DNA of 64,000 nt from Phycisphaerales bacterium. Lineage in GTDB: Bacteria; Planctomycetota; Phycisphaerae; UBA1845; UTPLA1. The notes under the pieces are model-generated. The model did no database searches. It was given only the letters and a program-made list of their open reading frames with translations, and was not told the DNA's origin. Position numbers and translations under genes: made by a program. The stretch lies in contig JACKHI010000001.1 in NCBI GenBank assembly GCA_020639075.1, forward strand, positions 4,712,001-4,776,000. Reading direction: 5' to 3'. Below, piece by piece: positions 8,982 to 16,626 of the stretch (positions are counted from its first letter, which is position 1; every line of letters starts with the position of its first letter).

Positions 8982-9010
8982 TTGTGAGTTGCCGTCGCCG
9001 TCGGTAAACT
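8982..9010 (+). promoter_or_regulatory. Putative sigma70-type promoter for the lipoprotein gene
   Basis: TTGTGA at 8982-8987, 17 bp spacer, TAAACT at 9005-9010, about 40 bp before the start codon at 9050. Confidence 0.5.
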
Positions 9011-9049
9011 CTCCGTTCCGGAAGTCACTTCAACGAACGGAGGTATCTC

Positions 9050-9595
9050 ATGCGCTTTGTCTTACTTTCACTCGCCATATTGGCCGCCGGCTGCAACGGT
9101 CCTTTGACCAAGCCGATGATCGATCGGCTCGACGAGAATTCCCAGGCGAAGATCGACGAAGTCTGGGAGAACATGGTCGCGCCGCCCAATCAACTCGATC
9201 GCACGCTGCTGCTGGACGTCATCCTCTCGGCACAACTCTACCAGCACGGCGTCGATTCGATGAGGTTCGTGAGCGAGAAGACCGTCGGCGATGGGCTTGT
9301 CGTGATGGAGATCCGTTTCGATCGCGAGGATCCGTTGTTCGACGAGTTCAGCGTGAGCTATATCGATCGGCGCGGTCGCGAACTTCGGCGGGAGCGATAC
9401 AGTCGCGACGATATCGACAAGGAAATCAACCTTCTCTTCGACGAGGCGGTCCATGTGAGCCCTGCGGAGAGCGATTCGGAAAGCGAATTGACTGAGGAAT
9501 TGAAGCAGCGCCAGGCCGAACGTATGGAGCGGATGGAGGCGATTCAGTCAGTGCTTGAGCCGATGAAACGAAGCGACGTTGGCGAGACGGAATAA
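9050..9595 (+). CDS. Putative lipoprotein of unknown function
   Basis: A 181-residue protein with a short lipoprotein signal (MRFVLLSLAILAAGC), Cys15 being the likely lipidated residue; the -3 position is Ala rather than Leu, slightly off consensus. The mature part is acidic and mainly helical, with a C-terminal Glu/Arg-rich segment (residues 145-175) that could form a coiled coil. The ribosome binding site is strong (GGAGG at 9040-9044) and a promoter lies 40 bp upstream, so the gene looks monocistronic. I recognise no family. Confidence 0.75.
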   Translation: MRFVLLSLAILAAGCNGPLTKPMIDRLDENSQAKIDEVWENMVAPPNQLDRTLLLDVILSAQLYQHGVDSMRFVSEKTVGDGLVVMEIRFDREDPLFDEFSVSYIDRRGRELRRERYSRDDIDKEINLLFDEAVHVSPAESDSESELTEELKQRQAERMERMEAIQSVLEPMKRSDVGETE

Positions 9596-9607
9596 GTCGC
9601 TTCGGCG

Positions 9608-10324
9608 TCAGATCTTCATCGAGCCGTGCGGATCGAAGTCCGTGATCGAAATGCGCTCGCCGCTCTGTTGGCATTCGTCGCTTGCCGCCCAGAGAAACGC
9701 CGGCACCCAATGCTGAGGTGACGCCACGGGTTGCACGTCGTCGCCCATGCGACCGATGTCGATCGTATTGACGCGGATGTTCGTGCCCTTCAGTTCACAG
9801 GCGAGCAGCTTCGTCAGGCCTTCGACGGCGTGGCAGGCGACGAGATAGGCGCCGCGTTTCGCCTTCGTGTCGCGCGTCAGCGAACTCGTGACGTTGACGA
9901 TGGCGCCGCTGTTCTGGCGTTTCATCCACGGCAGCGCTTCGCGGCAAACGAGGTACGGGGCCGTCGCATTGGTCGCGATCACGTCGCGCCACGGATCGGC
10001 CGGGTAATTCATGACGAGCTCGCGCGGTCCCGTGATGGCGGCGGCGTTGACGATCACGTCGATGCGACCGAAGCGATGCACGACGCGATGAATCAGACGC
10101 ACGACGTTTTCCTCGTAGCGCAGATCGCAGGGGATGATCGCCGTATCGTCGATATGATTGGCCAGAGCGATTTCAAGATCCGGCAGGTTCGCCATTCGGC
10201 GCACGCACAAGGCCAGCCGGGCGCCGGCCTGAAGGAACGCGTCGACGAGATGCCGGCCCATCGCGCCGGTCGAGCCGGTCAACAGGACGACTTTTCCCGA
10301 AATTGACGCATACTTCTGACTCAC
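9608..10324 (-). CDS. SDR-family oxidoreductase with substituted catalytic lysine
   Basis: A 238-residue Rossmann-fold short-chain dehydrogenase/reductase. The cofactor motif TGSTGAMGRH is at residues 16-25, NAAA at 93-96, and the active-site serine is Ser147 or Ser148 with Tyr160 at the canonical spacing. The YxxxK motif reads YLVAC: the lysine is Cys164 (codon TGC), so the protein may be slow, catalytically different or non-enzymatic. The start is GTG 10324, preceded by AAGGG at good spacing. It ends convergently with the lipoprotein gene (12 bp gap) and diverges from the isochorismatase-like gene. Substrate unknown. Confidence 0.88.
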   Translation of the reverse strand: MSQKYASISGKVVLLTGSTGAMGRHLVDAFLQAGARLALCVRRMANLPDLEIALANHIDDTAIIPCDLRYEENVVRLIHRVVHRFGRIDVIVNAAAITGPRELVMNYPADPWRDVIATNATAPYLVCREALPWMKRQNSGAIVNVTSSLTRDTKAKRGAYLVACHAVEGLTKLLACELKGTNIRVNTIDIGRMGDDVQPVASPQHWVPAFLWAASDECQQSGERISITDFDPHGSMKI

Positions 10325-10633
10325 GGCGTACCCTTGAAAAGCGGGCGGAAGTCGGTCGACAAGTCAGGATCATAACGGCCGGACCGGATTCGATCCAAGG
10401 ACGCGAACCATCGAAAACATCGTGCTCCGAATCCAACGATGCACCTGTGCGCCTTGGGCGATCGGTGAGATTTCGCGACTTCTCGCCGACCTCAGGAGGA
10501 TCCTCCGCCAACTGCATTGTTCGAATTGCTGGTTTGAGGCATGGTCCGCCCCAAACTATACTGACCGGCAATGAGACTTGGGATTGATACCGGACGCGCG
10601 GGTGCCGTTTGTCTGTCGGTATGAGGGCGATTG
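10325..10633. other. Divergent intergenic region
   Basis: This stretch separates the leftward SDR gene and the rightward isochorismatase-like gene. Apart from the rightward promoter near 10534-10562, I see no gene or clear repeat. Confidence 0.5.
10534..10562 (+). promoter_or_regulatory. Putative sigma70-type promoter for the isochorismatase-like operon
   Basis: TTGAGG at 10534-10539, 17 bp spacer, TATACT at 10557-10562. The start codon is 71 bp further on. Confidence 0.5.
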
Positions 10634-11197
10634 ATGCCGCACGTGAACATGATCGAACGGGACCTGGCGGCGCTGGTGGTTGTGGACGTCCAGTCGAAGA
10701 TGCTCGCCGCAATCGGCAGCGATCCGGTGGCCGGCGTTATCGATCGCTGTCTGCAACTGATTCGCACGGCGCAGCTGTTTGAGCTGCCTATTTTCCTGAC
10801 GGAGCAGTATCCCCAGGGGCTCGGTCATACGGATGAACGGGTCAAGTCGGCACTGTCGGAACTAGACCGCGTCTTCGAGAAAACGACGATGAGCTGCTGG
10901 CGGGATGCGGCGTTCTCTGATGCGCTGCAGAAATCCGGACGGGAACACATCATCGTTTGCGGTGTGGAATCGCACGTGTGCATTCAGCAGACGGTGCTGG
11001 ACTTGCTGCGGGTGGATTACGTACCCTTCGTGCCGGTCAATGCCGTCGCGTCGCGATTTGATTTCGATAAGGTCGCGGCGCTGGAGCGGATGCGGACGGC
11101 AGGCGCGGAATTGACGACGTCCGAGGCGCTGGTCTTCGAACTCGTCGAGCGCTGCGACGACCCGAGATTCAAGGATGTCCTGAAGCTGGTGAAGTGA
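10634..11197 (+). CDS. Isochorismatase-family cysteine hydrolase
   Basis: A 187-residue alpha/beta cysteine hydrolase of the isochorismatase/nicotinamidase superfamily. The catalytic triad is visible as Asp18 (VVVDVQ), Lys83 (FEKTTMSCW) and Cys116 (CGVESHVCIQQT). The ESHVCIQQT sequence is typical of the YcaC-like/uncharacterised hydrolase group, so the substrate cannot be given; nicotinamidase or ureidoacrylate hydrolase are not supported specifically. I chose ATG 10634 because GAGGG precedes it at good spacing; TTG 10631 is also in frame. It probably forms a two-gene unit with the zinc-ribbon gene 3 bp downstream. Confidence 0.9.
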   Translation: MPHVNMIERDLAALVVVDVQSKMLAAIGSDPVAGVIDRCLQLIRTAQLFELPIFLTEQYPQGLGHTDERVKSALSELDRVFEKTTMSCWRDAAFSDALQKSGREHIIVCGVESHVCIQQTVLDLLRVDYVPFVPVNAVASRFDFDKVAALERMRTAGAELTTSEALVFELVERCDDPRFKDVLKLVK

Positions 11198-11200
11198 CGC

Positions 11201-11443
11201 ATGGCGTGGGATGACGACAACGATCTTCCGCTTCCCCAGGATATCGACGCGGGGTACGACGACGATCTCGAAGAGATGGAGTGCCCATCGTGCGGGGCCC
11301 GCGTGGTCGAGGACGCACAGAAATGCCCCGCCTGCGGCGATTGGATAACGCCGGTCGAACCGCGCGGCGCGTTTTCAAAGAAGTGGTGGCTGGCGATCGC
11401 CGTGCTGCTCATGTTGTATGCGATGGTTCGATTCATCTGGTAG
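11201..11443 (+). CDS. Small zinc-ribbon membrane protein
   Basis: An 80-residue protein with an acidic N-terminus, a zinc ribbon made of Cys28-x2-Cys31 (CPSCG) and Cys42-x2-Cys45 (CPACG), and one C-terminal transmembrane helix (residues 61-79, KKWWLAIAVLLMLYAMVRF). The zinc ribbon is probably cytosolic. It starts 3 bp after the isochorismatase stop, which indicates translational coupling. Function unknown; similar small ribbon-plus-helix proteins are common and uncharacterised. Confidence 0.8.
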   Translation: MAWDDDNDLPLPQDIDAGYDDDLEEMECPSCGARVVEDAQKCPACGDWITPVEPRGAFSKKWWLAIAVLLMLYAMVRFIW

Positions 11444-11507
11444 GCGCTTGTCGCGTCGGCGCGTGTGCGGTCTAATCATGCCCTTCCAGCCAAGGTGAAT
11501 CGTGACG

Positions 11508-12038
11508 ATGGAGCGCGGCGGAATGTCCGAGAAGGTCCGTGCACGGAAGATATCGATGCGTCCGCGGATGGGCTGGCGAGAGTGGATCTCGCTTCCGGAC
11601 TTGGGCATCGAGCTGATCAAGGCAAAAGTCGATACCGGCGCCAGATCCTCCAGCCTGCACGCCTTTGACATCCGAGTCATGCGACGACGCGGCGGCGACC
11701 TGATCCGATTCAAGGTTCATCCGATTCAGCGCAGCAATCGAAAAGTCGTGGAGGCCGTCGCACGTATTTTGGATGAGCGTAGGATACGCTCTTCGAGCGG
11801 ACATGCGTCGATGCGATACGTGATCGAGACGGACGTGGAAATCGGCGGCGAACGCTGGCCGATCGAGTTGACGCTGACGAATCGTGATGAAATGGGCTTT
11901 CGCATGTTACTCGGCCGGCAGGCGATTCGTCGGCGATACGTCGTCGATCCGGGATTGAGTTATCTCGCCGGCGAGGCGCCCGCGAAATTCAAACGCAAAT
12001 CGCAGCGAACAGACCCAACGAAAGGTCGCGATTCATGA
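11508..12038 (+). CDS. RimK-associated retropepsin-like aspartic protease (DUF785/PF05618 type)
   Basis: A 176-residue protein of the family annotated as ATP-dependent zinc protease or RimK/LysX-associated retropepsin. The aspartic-protease-like motif KVDTGARSSSLHA has Asp42, and the later MLLGRQAI motif (around residue 130-137) is the usual partner. It is likely a soluble peptidase that trims or processes products of the neighbouring ligase. Its stop overlaps the ligase start as ATGA, so the two are translationally coupled. The start is ATG 11508; GTG 11502 and ATG 11523 are alternatives. The C-terminus is basic and probably disordered. Confidence 0.88.
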   Translation: MERGGMSEKVRARKISMRPRMGWREWISLPDLGIELIKAKVDTGARSSSLHAFDIRVMRRRGGDLIRFKVHPIQRSNRKVVEAVARILDERRIRSSSGHASMRYVIETDVEIGGERWPIELTLTNRDEMGFRMLLGRQAIRRRYVVDPGLSYLAGEAPAKFKRKSQRTDPTKGRDS

Positions 12039-13231
12039 AGCTCGCCATTCTCTCACGAAATCCCAAGTGCTACAGCACGGCTCGCCTGCGGGAGGCGGCC
12101 ATCGCTCGCGGCCACTCGGCACGTGTCCTCGACACGCTCAAGTTCTCGATGACCGTCGAGCAGGAGGACCCGGGGCTCAAGTACAAGGGCCGTACCGTCG
12201 GACATTGCGACGCGGTCATCCCGAGAATCGGCGCGTCGGTGACATTCTACGGCACGGCCGTCGTGCGACAGTTCGAGCAAATGGGGACGTTCACGCTGAA
12301 CTCGTCGCACTCGATTTCGATTTCGCGCGACAAGCTCCGATCGCTCCAGGCGCTGACGCGACACAGCATCGGAATGCCGCCGACGGCGTTTGTGCGTGAG
12401 AAGGGCGATGTGCTCAAGGCGATCGAGCAGGTGGGCGGCGTGCCCGTGATCATCAAACTGCTCGAAGGAACGCAGGGCATCGGCGTGATTCTTGCGGACT
12501 CCGTCAGCATCGCGGCGGCCATCATCGAGACGCTGCACAGCACGCGACAGAACGTATTGATTCAGAAGTTCGTCGCCGAGAGCAAGGGGAAAGATGTTCG
12601 CGCGTTCGTCGTCGGCGATCGCGTCGTGGCGGCGATGCGGCGCGTCGCACAGGGCCAGGAATTTCGAAGCAATGTGCACCGCGGCGGTATGGCACAGAAG
12701 ATCGATCTCGATCCGGAGTATGAAAAGACGGCGGTTCGCGCGGCCCAGATCATGGGTTTGCGCGTGGCGGGCGTCGACATGCTCGAAGGCGCCGATGGAC
12801 CGAAGATCATGGAAGTCAATTCATCGCCGGGGCTGGAGGGCATCGAAACGGCGACGGGGCTCGACATCGCCGGCGAGATCATCGGTCTGATCGAGGATCG
12901 CGTGATGTTTCCGGAAGTGGATCTGCGTCAAAGGCTGACTTTGAGCGCGGGTTACAGCGTCGTCGAATTTCCCGTGACGGCGGAGTCGGAGCTCGTGGGA
13001 AAGACCATTGTCGATACGGGTTTGCGAGAGCGCGACGTCGTCGTACTTCAGATCGATCGAAACGGCGTCATCATTCCGAATCCGAAACACACGCGCGAAG
13101 TCATGGCCGGCGACAAGCTGCTCTGTTTCGGCAAGGCGATTACGCTGCAGAGCCTCGTCCCGCCGCGATCGCCGCGAAAGCAAAAGCGCCGCAAGGTCCG
13201 GAAGTTGCCGCCCGCGGATGCGGCGCAGTAG
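12035..13231 (+). CDS. RimK-family ATP-grasp ligase with C-terminal TrkA-C domain
   Basis: A 398-residue protein, about 100 residues longer than E. coli RimK. Residues 1-295 form a RimK-type ATP-grasp ligase: the N-terminal MKLAILSRNPKCYST, the IIKLLEGTQGIGV loop near residue 150, RAFVVGDRVVAAMRR, and the metal-binding IMEVNSSPGLEGIE. Such enzymes add Glu or similar amino acids to a protein or small-molecule carboxylate. From about residue 305 to 370 there is a TrkA-C/RCK-C-like domain (VVEFPVTAESELVGKTI ... GDKLLCFGK), best known as a ligand sensor in transporters, followed by a basic tail. It may sense a nucleotide or metabolite. It lies between a retropepsin-like protease and an AstE-like deacylase. 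Confidence 0.9.
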   Translation: MKLAILSRNPKCYSTARLREAAIARGHSARVLDTLKFSMTVEQEDPGLKYKGRTVGHCDAVIPRIGASVTFYGTAVVRQFEQMGTFTLNSSHSISISRDKLRSLQALTRHSIGMPPTAFVREKGDVLKAIEQVGGVPVIIKLLEGTQGIGVILADSVSIAAAIIETLHSTRQNVLIQKFVAESKGKDVRAFVVGDRVVAAMRRVAQGQEFRSNVHRGGMAQKIDLDPEYEKTAVRAAQIMGLRVAGVDMLEGADGPKIMEVNSSPGLEGIETATGLDIAGEIIGLIEDRVMFPEVDLRQRLTLSAGYSVVEFPVTAESELVGKTIVDTGLRERDVVVLQIDRNGVIIPNPKHTREVMAGDKLLCFGKAITLQSLVPPRSPRKQKRRKVRKLPPADAAQ

Positions 13232-13243
13232 TGGGAAAGCGTA

Positions 13244-14356
13244 ATGACGAAGAAGAAGGTCTTTCGGATCGCGGGAGAGACAATTCAGCTGGGCGAGACC
13301 CGCGACCTGAAGCTCAAAATCAGCGAGCAATTCACGGGCGATCCCGTGGGCGTACCAATCCGCGTCATGCGCGGCAAGAAGCGGGGGCCCACTCTCTTTG
13401 TGACGGCGACCGTTCATGGCGATGAACTGAACGGCATGGGCGTGATTCATGAGATCATGTACGGCGCGCAGCTGGAGCTTGTCGCCGGAACTCTGATCCT
13501 TGTCCCCGTCGTCAACGTCTTCGGCATCGAAACGCAGAATCGGTACATGCCCGATCGGCGAGATCTGAATCGTTTCTTTCCCGGTTTCAAGAGCGGAAGT
13601 CTGACGAGTCGCGTCGCGTACCTCCTGTTCGAAGAGATCGCGAGGAAATCCGACTTCGGGATCGAACTGCACTCGGCGGCGCAACCGCGCACGAACTTTC
13701 CGAACATTCGAGGCGATCTGAAAAACGCGGACGTGCGGCGGCTCGCCTGGGCGTTCGGTTGCGAACTGATCATTGACGGCAAGGGTCCGGACGGATCGTT
13801 CCGGCGAGAAGCGACGAAGGCCGGCTGCCCGACGATCATTCTTGAAGCCGGCGAACCGCTGAAAATCGAACAAGAGGCCGTCGAAGTTGGCGTGCGCGGC
13901 GTGAACAACGTATTGCGTGAATTGGGTATGGTCGCCGGCGAGCCCGTTCTGCCGGCCTATCAGGTGCGCATTTCCCGCTCGACATGGGTCCGCGCCGAAG
14001 TCGGCGGCATCCTGCGATTTCACGTCAAACCGGGCGATCCGGTTGAACAGGGCCAGCGCATCGCGACGAACGCCAGCGTCTTCGGCGAACGGCAGAACAT
14101 CCTCGAGGCGCCATGCGACGGAATCGTTCTGGGCATGACGACGCTGCCGATGGTCAAACCGGGCGAGCCCGTCTGTCACATTGCGGTCCCGTCACGATCG
14201 CTCAAGTCATTGCGGCTCGCGGCCGCGCGCGTGACGGGCGCCGGCAAGAAAAAGCGAATCCGCGCCGGCGCGCTGGTGCAGAATCTGGCCCGCTCCGAGA
14301 CTGAGACGATGCCGGGCCGCGGCACGTTTGCGAAGGAGCAGCGAAAGGAAAGCTGA
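13244..14356 (+). CDS. Succinylglutamate desuccinylase/aspartoacylase family metallohydrolase
   Basis: A 370-residue M14-like zinc hydrolase. Zinc ligands appear as His58-x2-Glu61 (TVHGDELNG) and His143 (GIELHSAA); the substrate-binding DRRDLNRFFPG at residues 104-114 and the catalytic Glu201 (IILEAGE) are present. The C-terminal 90 residues form the beta-rich domain of this family with a basic end. Given the neighbours, it may remove an N-acyl or gamma-linked group from the product of the ATP-grasp ligase. It begins 12 bp after the ligase stop and is probably in the same operon. It is not AstE of arginine catabolism: no other ast genes are present. Confidence 0.88.
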   Translation: MTKKKVFRIAGETIQLGETRDLKLKISEQFTGDPVGVPIRVMRGKKRGPTLFVTATVHGDELNGMGVIHEIMYGAQLELVAGTLILVPVVNVFGIETQNRYMPDRRDLNRFFPGFKSGSLTSRVAYLLFEEIARKSDFGIELHSAAQPRTNFPNIRGDLKNADVRRLAWAFGCELIIDGKGPDGSFRREATKAGCPTIILEAGEPLKIEQEAVEVGVRGVNNVLRELGMVAGEPVLPAYQVRISRSTWVRAEVGGILRFHVKPGDPVEQGQRIATNASVFGERQNILEAPCDGIVLGMTTLPMVKPGEPVCHIAVPSRSLKSLRLAAARVTGAGKKKRIRAGALVQNLARSETETMPGRGTFAKEQRKES

Positions 14357-14365
14357 CGACTGATC

Positions 14366-15052
14366 TTATTTGTATGCGATGTCGACACTCGCCACTTCGC
14401 CGACTGTTATCCTTACGCAGCTCAGAACAGCGTAATTCTCTTTCGGGTCATTGACCTGTATTTCGTATTCGCCCGCATGAAGTGAACGGTCGATGCAAAA
14501 GCGACCTTCTGAATCAGTCGTCGCGTAGGAAGCGCAGCCGTTCAGATCCATGATTCCCATCACGCGCAGGTCAAGGCCGGCAGCCGGCATCGTACCATCG
14601 CCTGACATGATCGAGCCCCTGAGGCGACCGCCGGGTGTCAGCCGCAAATCTCGATAATATGTGCCCGGCTCGAACGGAATCTGAAAGTCCCACCAATCCT
14701 GTTTGTCCTCGGCTACATAGTCTTGATGGCTGATCCGCATGCCGAAGCAGTTGCGCCAGGTTCTGGTGCCATCGACGGATTCGACCTGCTGAAAATAGCC
14801 ATTCGGGACAGGGTCGAAGCGGTAGATACCATCGTCGTTCGTAACGGCGGAGCCTGCTTCCCAGCGCGTGGCAACGCCGCCCATGAGCATGATTTTGACG
14901 CCTGCGAGCGGTCGGCCCAGCTCGTCAGTCACGCGGCCTTCCAGGATGACGGATGGATTCTTTTCACTGCTGGGTGTAGATGCCGTCTGCAGATTCTGGG
15001 TCGCCAATGCGACGAGGAAAGCGCCGATTGCCTTGGAAAAATACTTGACCAT
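14366..15052 (-). CDS. Secreted protein with carboxypeptidase regulatory-like domains
   Basis: A 228-residue exported protein with an N-terminal signal (VKYFSKAIGAFLVALATQ). Two CarboxypepD-regulatory-like beta-sandwiches can be seen: GRVTDELGRPLAGVKIMLMG near residue 39 and a degenerate second copy, GRLRGSIMSGDGTMPAAG, ending with the TTDSEGRFCID and VDIAYK strands. Such domains mediate adhesion or stability rather than catalysis. Ribosome binding site GGAG lies 9 bp before the start. It converges on the deacylase gene with a 9 bp gap. Confidence 0.75.
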   Translation of the reverse strand: MVKYFSKAIGAFLVALATQNLQTASTPSSEKNPSVILEGRVTDELGRPLAGVKIMLMGGVATRWEAGSAVTNDDGIYRFDPVPNGYFQQVESVDGTRTWRNCFGMRISHQDYVAEDKQDWWDFQIPFEPGTYYRDLRLTPGGRLRGSIMSGDGTMPAAGLDLRVMGIMDLNGCASYATTDSEGRFCIDRSLHAGEYEIQVNDPKENYAVLSCVRITVGEVASVDIAYK

Positions 15053-15206
15053 GCTGCGACTCCGAAGCTGGGTTCACCAACGCGCGGACCGATGCCGCGA
15101 CAATGATGAGATGGCCGATCGCAGCCGATTGTTCCCGCAACGAGCCAAAAAAGTGAGCCGATACGCCGAAAACCTCGCTCGACACTGTCCGAACTCGTGT
15201 GTGCGA

Positions 15207-15917
15207 TCACCGAACGCGGCGAATCACGCCGATCACGACGCCCTGGATCTCGACATTTGTCGAATAGATCGGCTCGTATTTCGGATTTGACGGCTGCAGC
15301 CGGATGCGGCTCTTCTCTCGGTAATACCGCTTTAGCGTGACTTCGCCCTCATCCAGGTATGCAACGACCATCTCGCCGTTGTAGGGCGTCTTGCGGTTTT
15401 CGATCACGACGTAGTCGCCCTCGTCGATGTGATCCTCGATCATGCTGTCGCCCTTAACCTCCAGCGCGTAAACGCCGTGCGGCGAGTCGAACATCGCGTC
15501 CAGATTCAGCACTTCGCGGTTCTCGACCGCCTCAATCGGCGCACCGGCGGCAATACGACCTTCGAGCGGGATGCAGCCGGGGCGCTCGTCCGGCAATTCA
15601 AGATGATCAGCCAGCAGCAAAGAGCGAGCCTTGTGCTTCTCCCTTCGAAGCAGACCTCTTTCTTCGAGCGTCGTGAGGTGCTCGAAGACTGTGACCTTGG
15701 AGATGCCCAGCACTTCGGCGATCTCGTCGTACGTCGGGGAATAGCCATGCTTGTGTTGGTAGTCCCGGACGTACGTCAGGATTTCGGTCTGACGCGGCGT
15801 GGCGGGCCGCGTCAGCTTCGGCTTTCGCGTGCGAGGGCGCCCCGTCTTTGCGGATGCGGGCTTCGTTTCTGACGCTGCGGCTCTGCGGGCGGTCGGTTTG
15901 CTGGCTTTCGGTGGCAT
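15207..15917 (-). CDS. lexA: LexA repressor, SOS regulator
   Basis: A 236-residue LexA with the S24 peptidase domain intact. The winged helix (residues 41-100) has the recognition segment YDEIAEVLGISKVTVFEHL. The self-cleavage site is Ala124-Gly125 (GRIAAGAP), Ser158 (KGDSMIEDHI) is the nucleophile and Lys196 (GEVTLKRYY) the general base. Residues 1-40 are a Lys/Arg/Ala/Pro-rich tail not found in E. coli LexA. I chose ATG 15917 (MPPKASKP); the frame is open further upstream to 16070, but that part is Arg/Pro-rich and does not look coding. An ORF on the same strand overlaps its start. Confidence 0.95.
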   Translation of the reverse strand: MPPKASKPTARRAAASETKPASAKTGRPRTRKPKLTRPATPRQTEILTYVRDYQHKHGYSPTYDEIAEVLGISKVTVFEHLTTLEERGLLRREKHKARSLLLADHLELPDERPGCIPLEGRIAAGAPIEAVENREVLNLDAMFDSPHGVYALEVKGDSMIEDHIDEGDYVVIENRKTPYNGEMVVAYLDEGEVTLKRYYREKSRIRLQPSNPKYEPIYSTNVEIQGVVIGVIRRVR

Positions 15918-16332
15918 TACGAGACTCCATGCGGTCGGGCCAGGCACGCCCGTTAAGACCGGCAGGCCCCAGCAAGAGCAGGGGAGCCGTGCCTCGACGG
16001 GCGGCCTCGGCCGCGTCCTTGACCTGTTCGCACTCCGCCGCGGCAAAGGCGGATTGCGAGGAGGCGACATCGTCTGTCCACGAGACGCGGACCCATTGCG
16101 ACAACATCGCTTCGAGGCGGCGGCGAAGTCGAGCGAACATCGATCGAATTCGCGCGGCAGTGATCGGCGGGAACATCACGGCCGGACCAGGCGACGACAT
16201 CGCCAGTTGCGCCATGCCGGGGCTGAGTTCGGCGGGCGCGGCGGCATCGTCTTCACGAAGGGTCCAGGCCTGACGGTAATCTCCGCCGGGACCTGTCAGA
16301 CAAAGCGGCATTTCAAGGGCTGCGGTTCGCAT
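15607..16332 (-). CDS. Hypothetical ORF upstream of and overlapping lexA
   Basis: The reading frame begins at ATG 16332 (or GTG 16344) behind GGAAGG and runs 241 codons, overlapping lexA by about 310 bp in another frame. The first 137 codons look like natural protein (MRTAALEMPLCLTGPGG, then ARIRSMFARLRRRLEAM and a segment LLLLGPAG). The part within lexA is Arg/Ser/His/Ala-rich, as expected of a shadow frame. Either the gene truly overlaps lexA, or its stop codon was lost by a frameshift. No family is recognised. Its position suggests co-transcription with lexA. Confidence 0.35.
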   Translation of the reverse strand: MRTAALEMPLCLTGPGGDYRQAWTLREDDAAAPAELSPGMAQLAMSSPGPAVMFPPITAARIRSMFARLRRRLEAMLSQWVRVSWTDDVASSQSAFAAAECEQVKDAAEAARRGTAPLLLLGPAGLNGRAWPDRMESRNATESQQTDRPQSRSVRNEARIRKDGAPSHAKAEADAARHAASDRNPDVRPGLPTQAWLFPDVRRDRRSAGHLQGHSLRAPHDARRKRSASKGEAQGSLFAAG

Positions 16333-16436
16333 TGGCTTACTCACCTTCCACGTTGAGGTTTGCGTTCCCCTTGGGCTCGGTGATGCCGCAGTCCGGCGTT
16401 ACTGCTTCGTCACCTATGAGGCTATCCTAACAACGG

Positions 16437-16470
16437 CCGAACGTCAACCCGAACGTTAGGCGAATTCGGG
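16437..16470. promoter_or_regulatory. Candidate operator upstream of the lexA transcription unit
   Basis: A direct repeat of CCGAACGT at 16437-16444 and 16449-16456 (12 bp period) is followed by CGAATTCGG. The second repeat and the final TTCGG form an inverted pair (CCGAA, 11 bases, TTCGG). Location about 105 bp before the leftward ORF and about 155 bp before the rightward LolA-like gene fits a LexA or other regulator site; identity is inference. Confidence 0.3.
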
Positions 16471-16521
16471 GAATTTTAGGGGTGCGGATTCCGGATGGTG
16501 GGCCTGCAAGCGGTCTCAGCA

Positions 16522-16551
16522 TTGAGTTGTGGCGTTACTCGGAGGTAGAAT
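16522..16551 (+). promoter_or_regulatory. Putative promoter for the LolA-like gene
   Basis: TTGAGT at 16522-16527, 18 bp spacer, TAGAAT at 16546-16551, 75 bp before the start codon. Confidence 0.4.
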
Positions 16552-16626
16552 CTGCCGGAAGCGGCGCCAATCTGCTCGCGTCGGCCGGAGCTAGCCGCCG
16601 GGACTCAAGCTGGAGAGAAGAACACA

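Noticed and set aside
12821..14179. Long minus-strand frame opposite the ligase and deacylase genes
   Set aside because: Mirror frame of two well-supported genes; composition Arg/His/Asp-rich and no start signal.
15918..16070. Longer LexA start at 16070
   Set aside because: The added 51 residues are Arg/Pro-rich with no relation to LexA; ATG 15917 gives a normal length.
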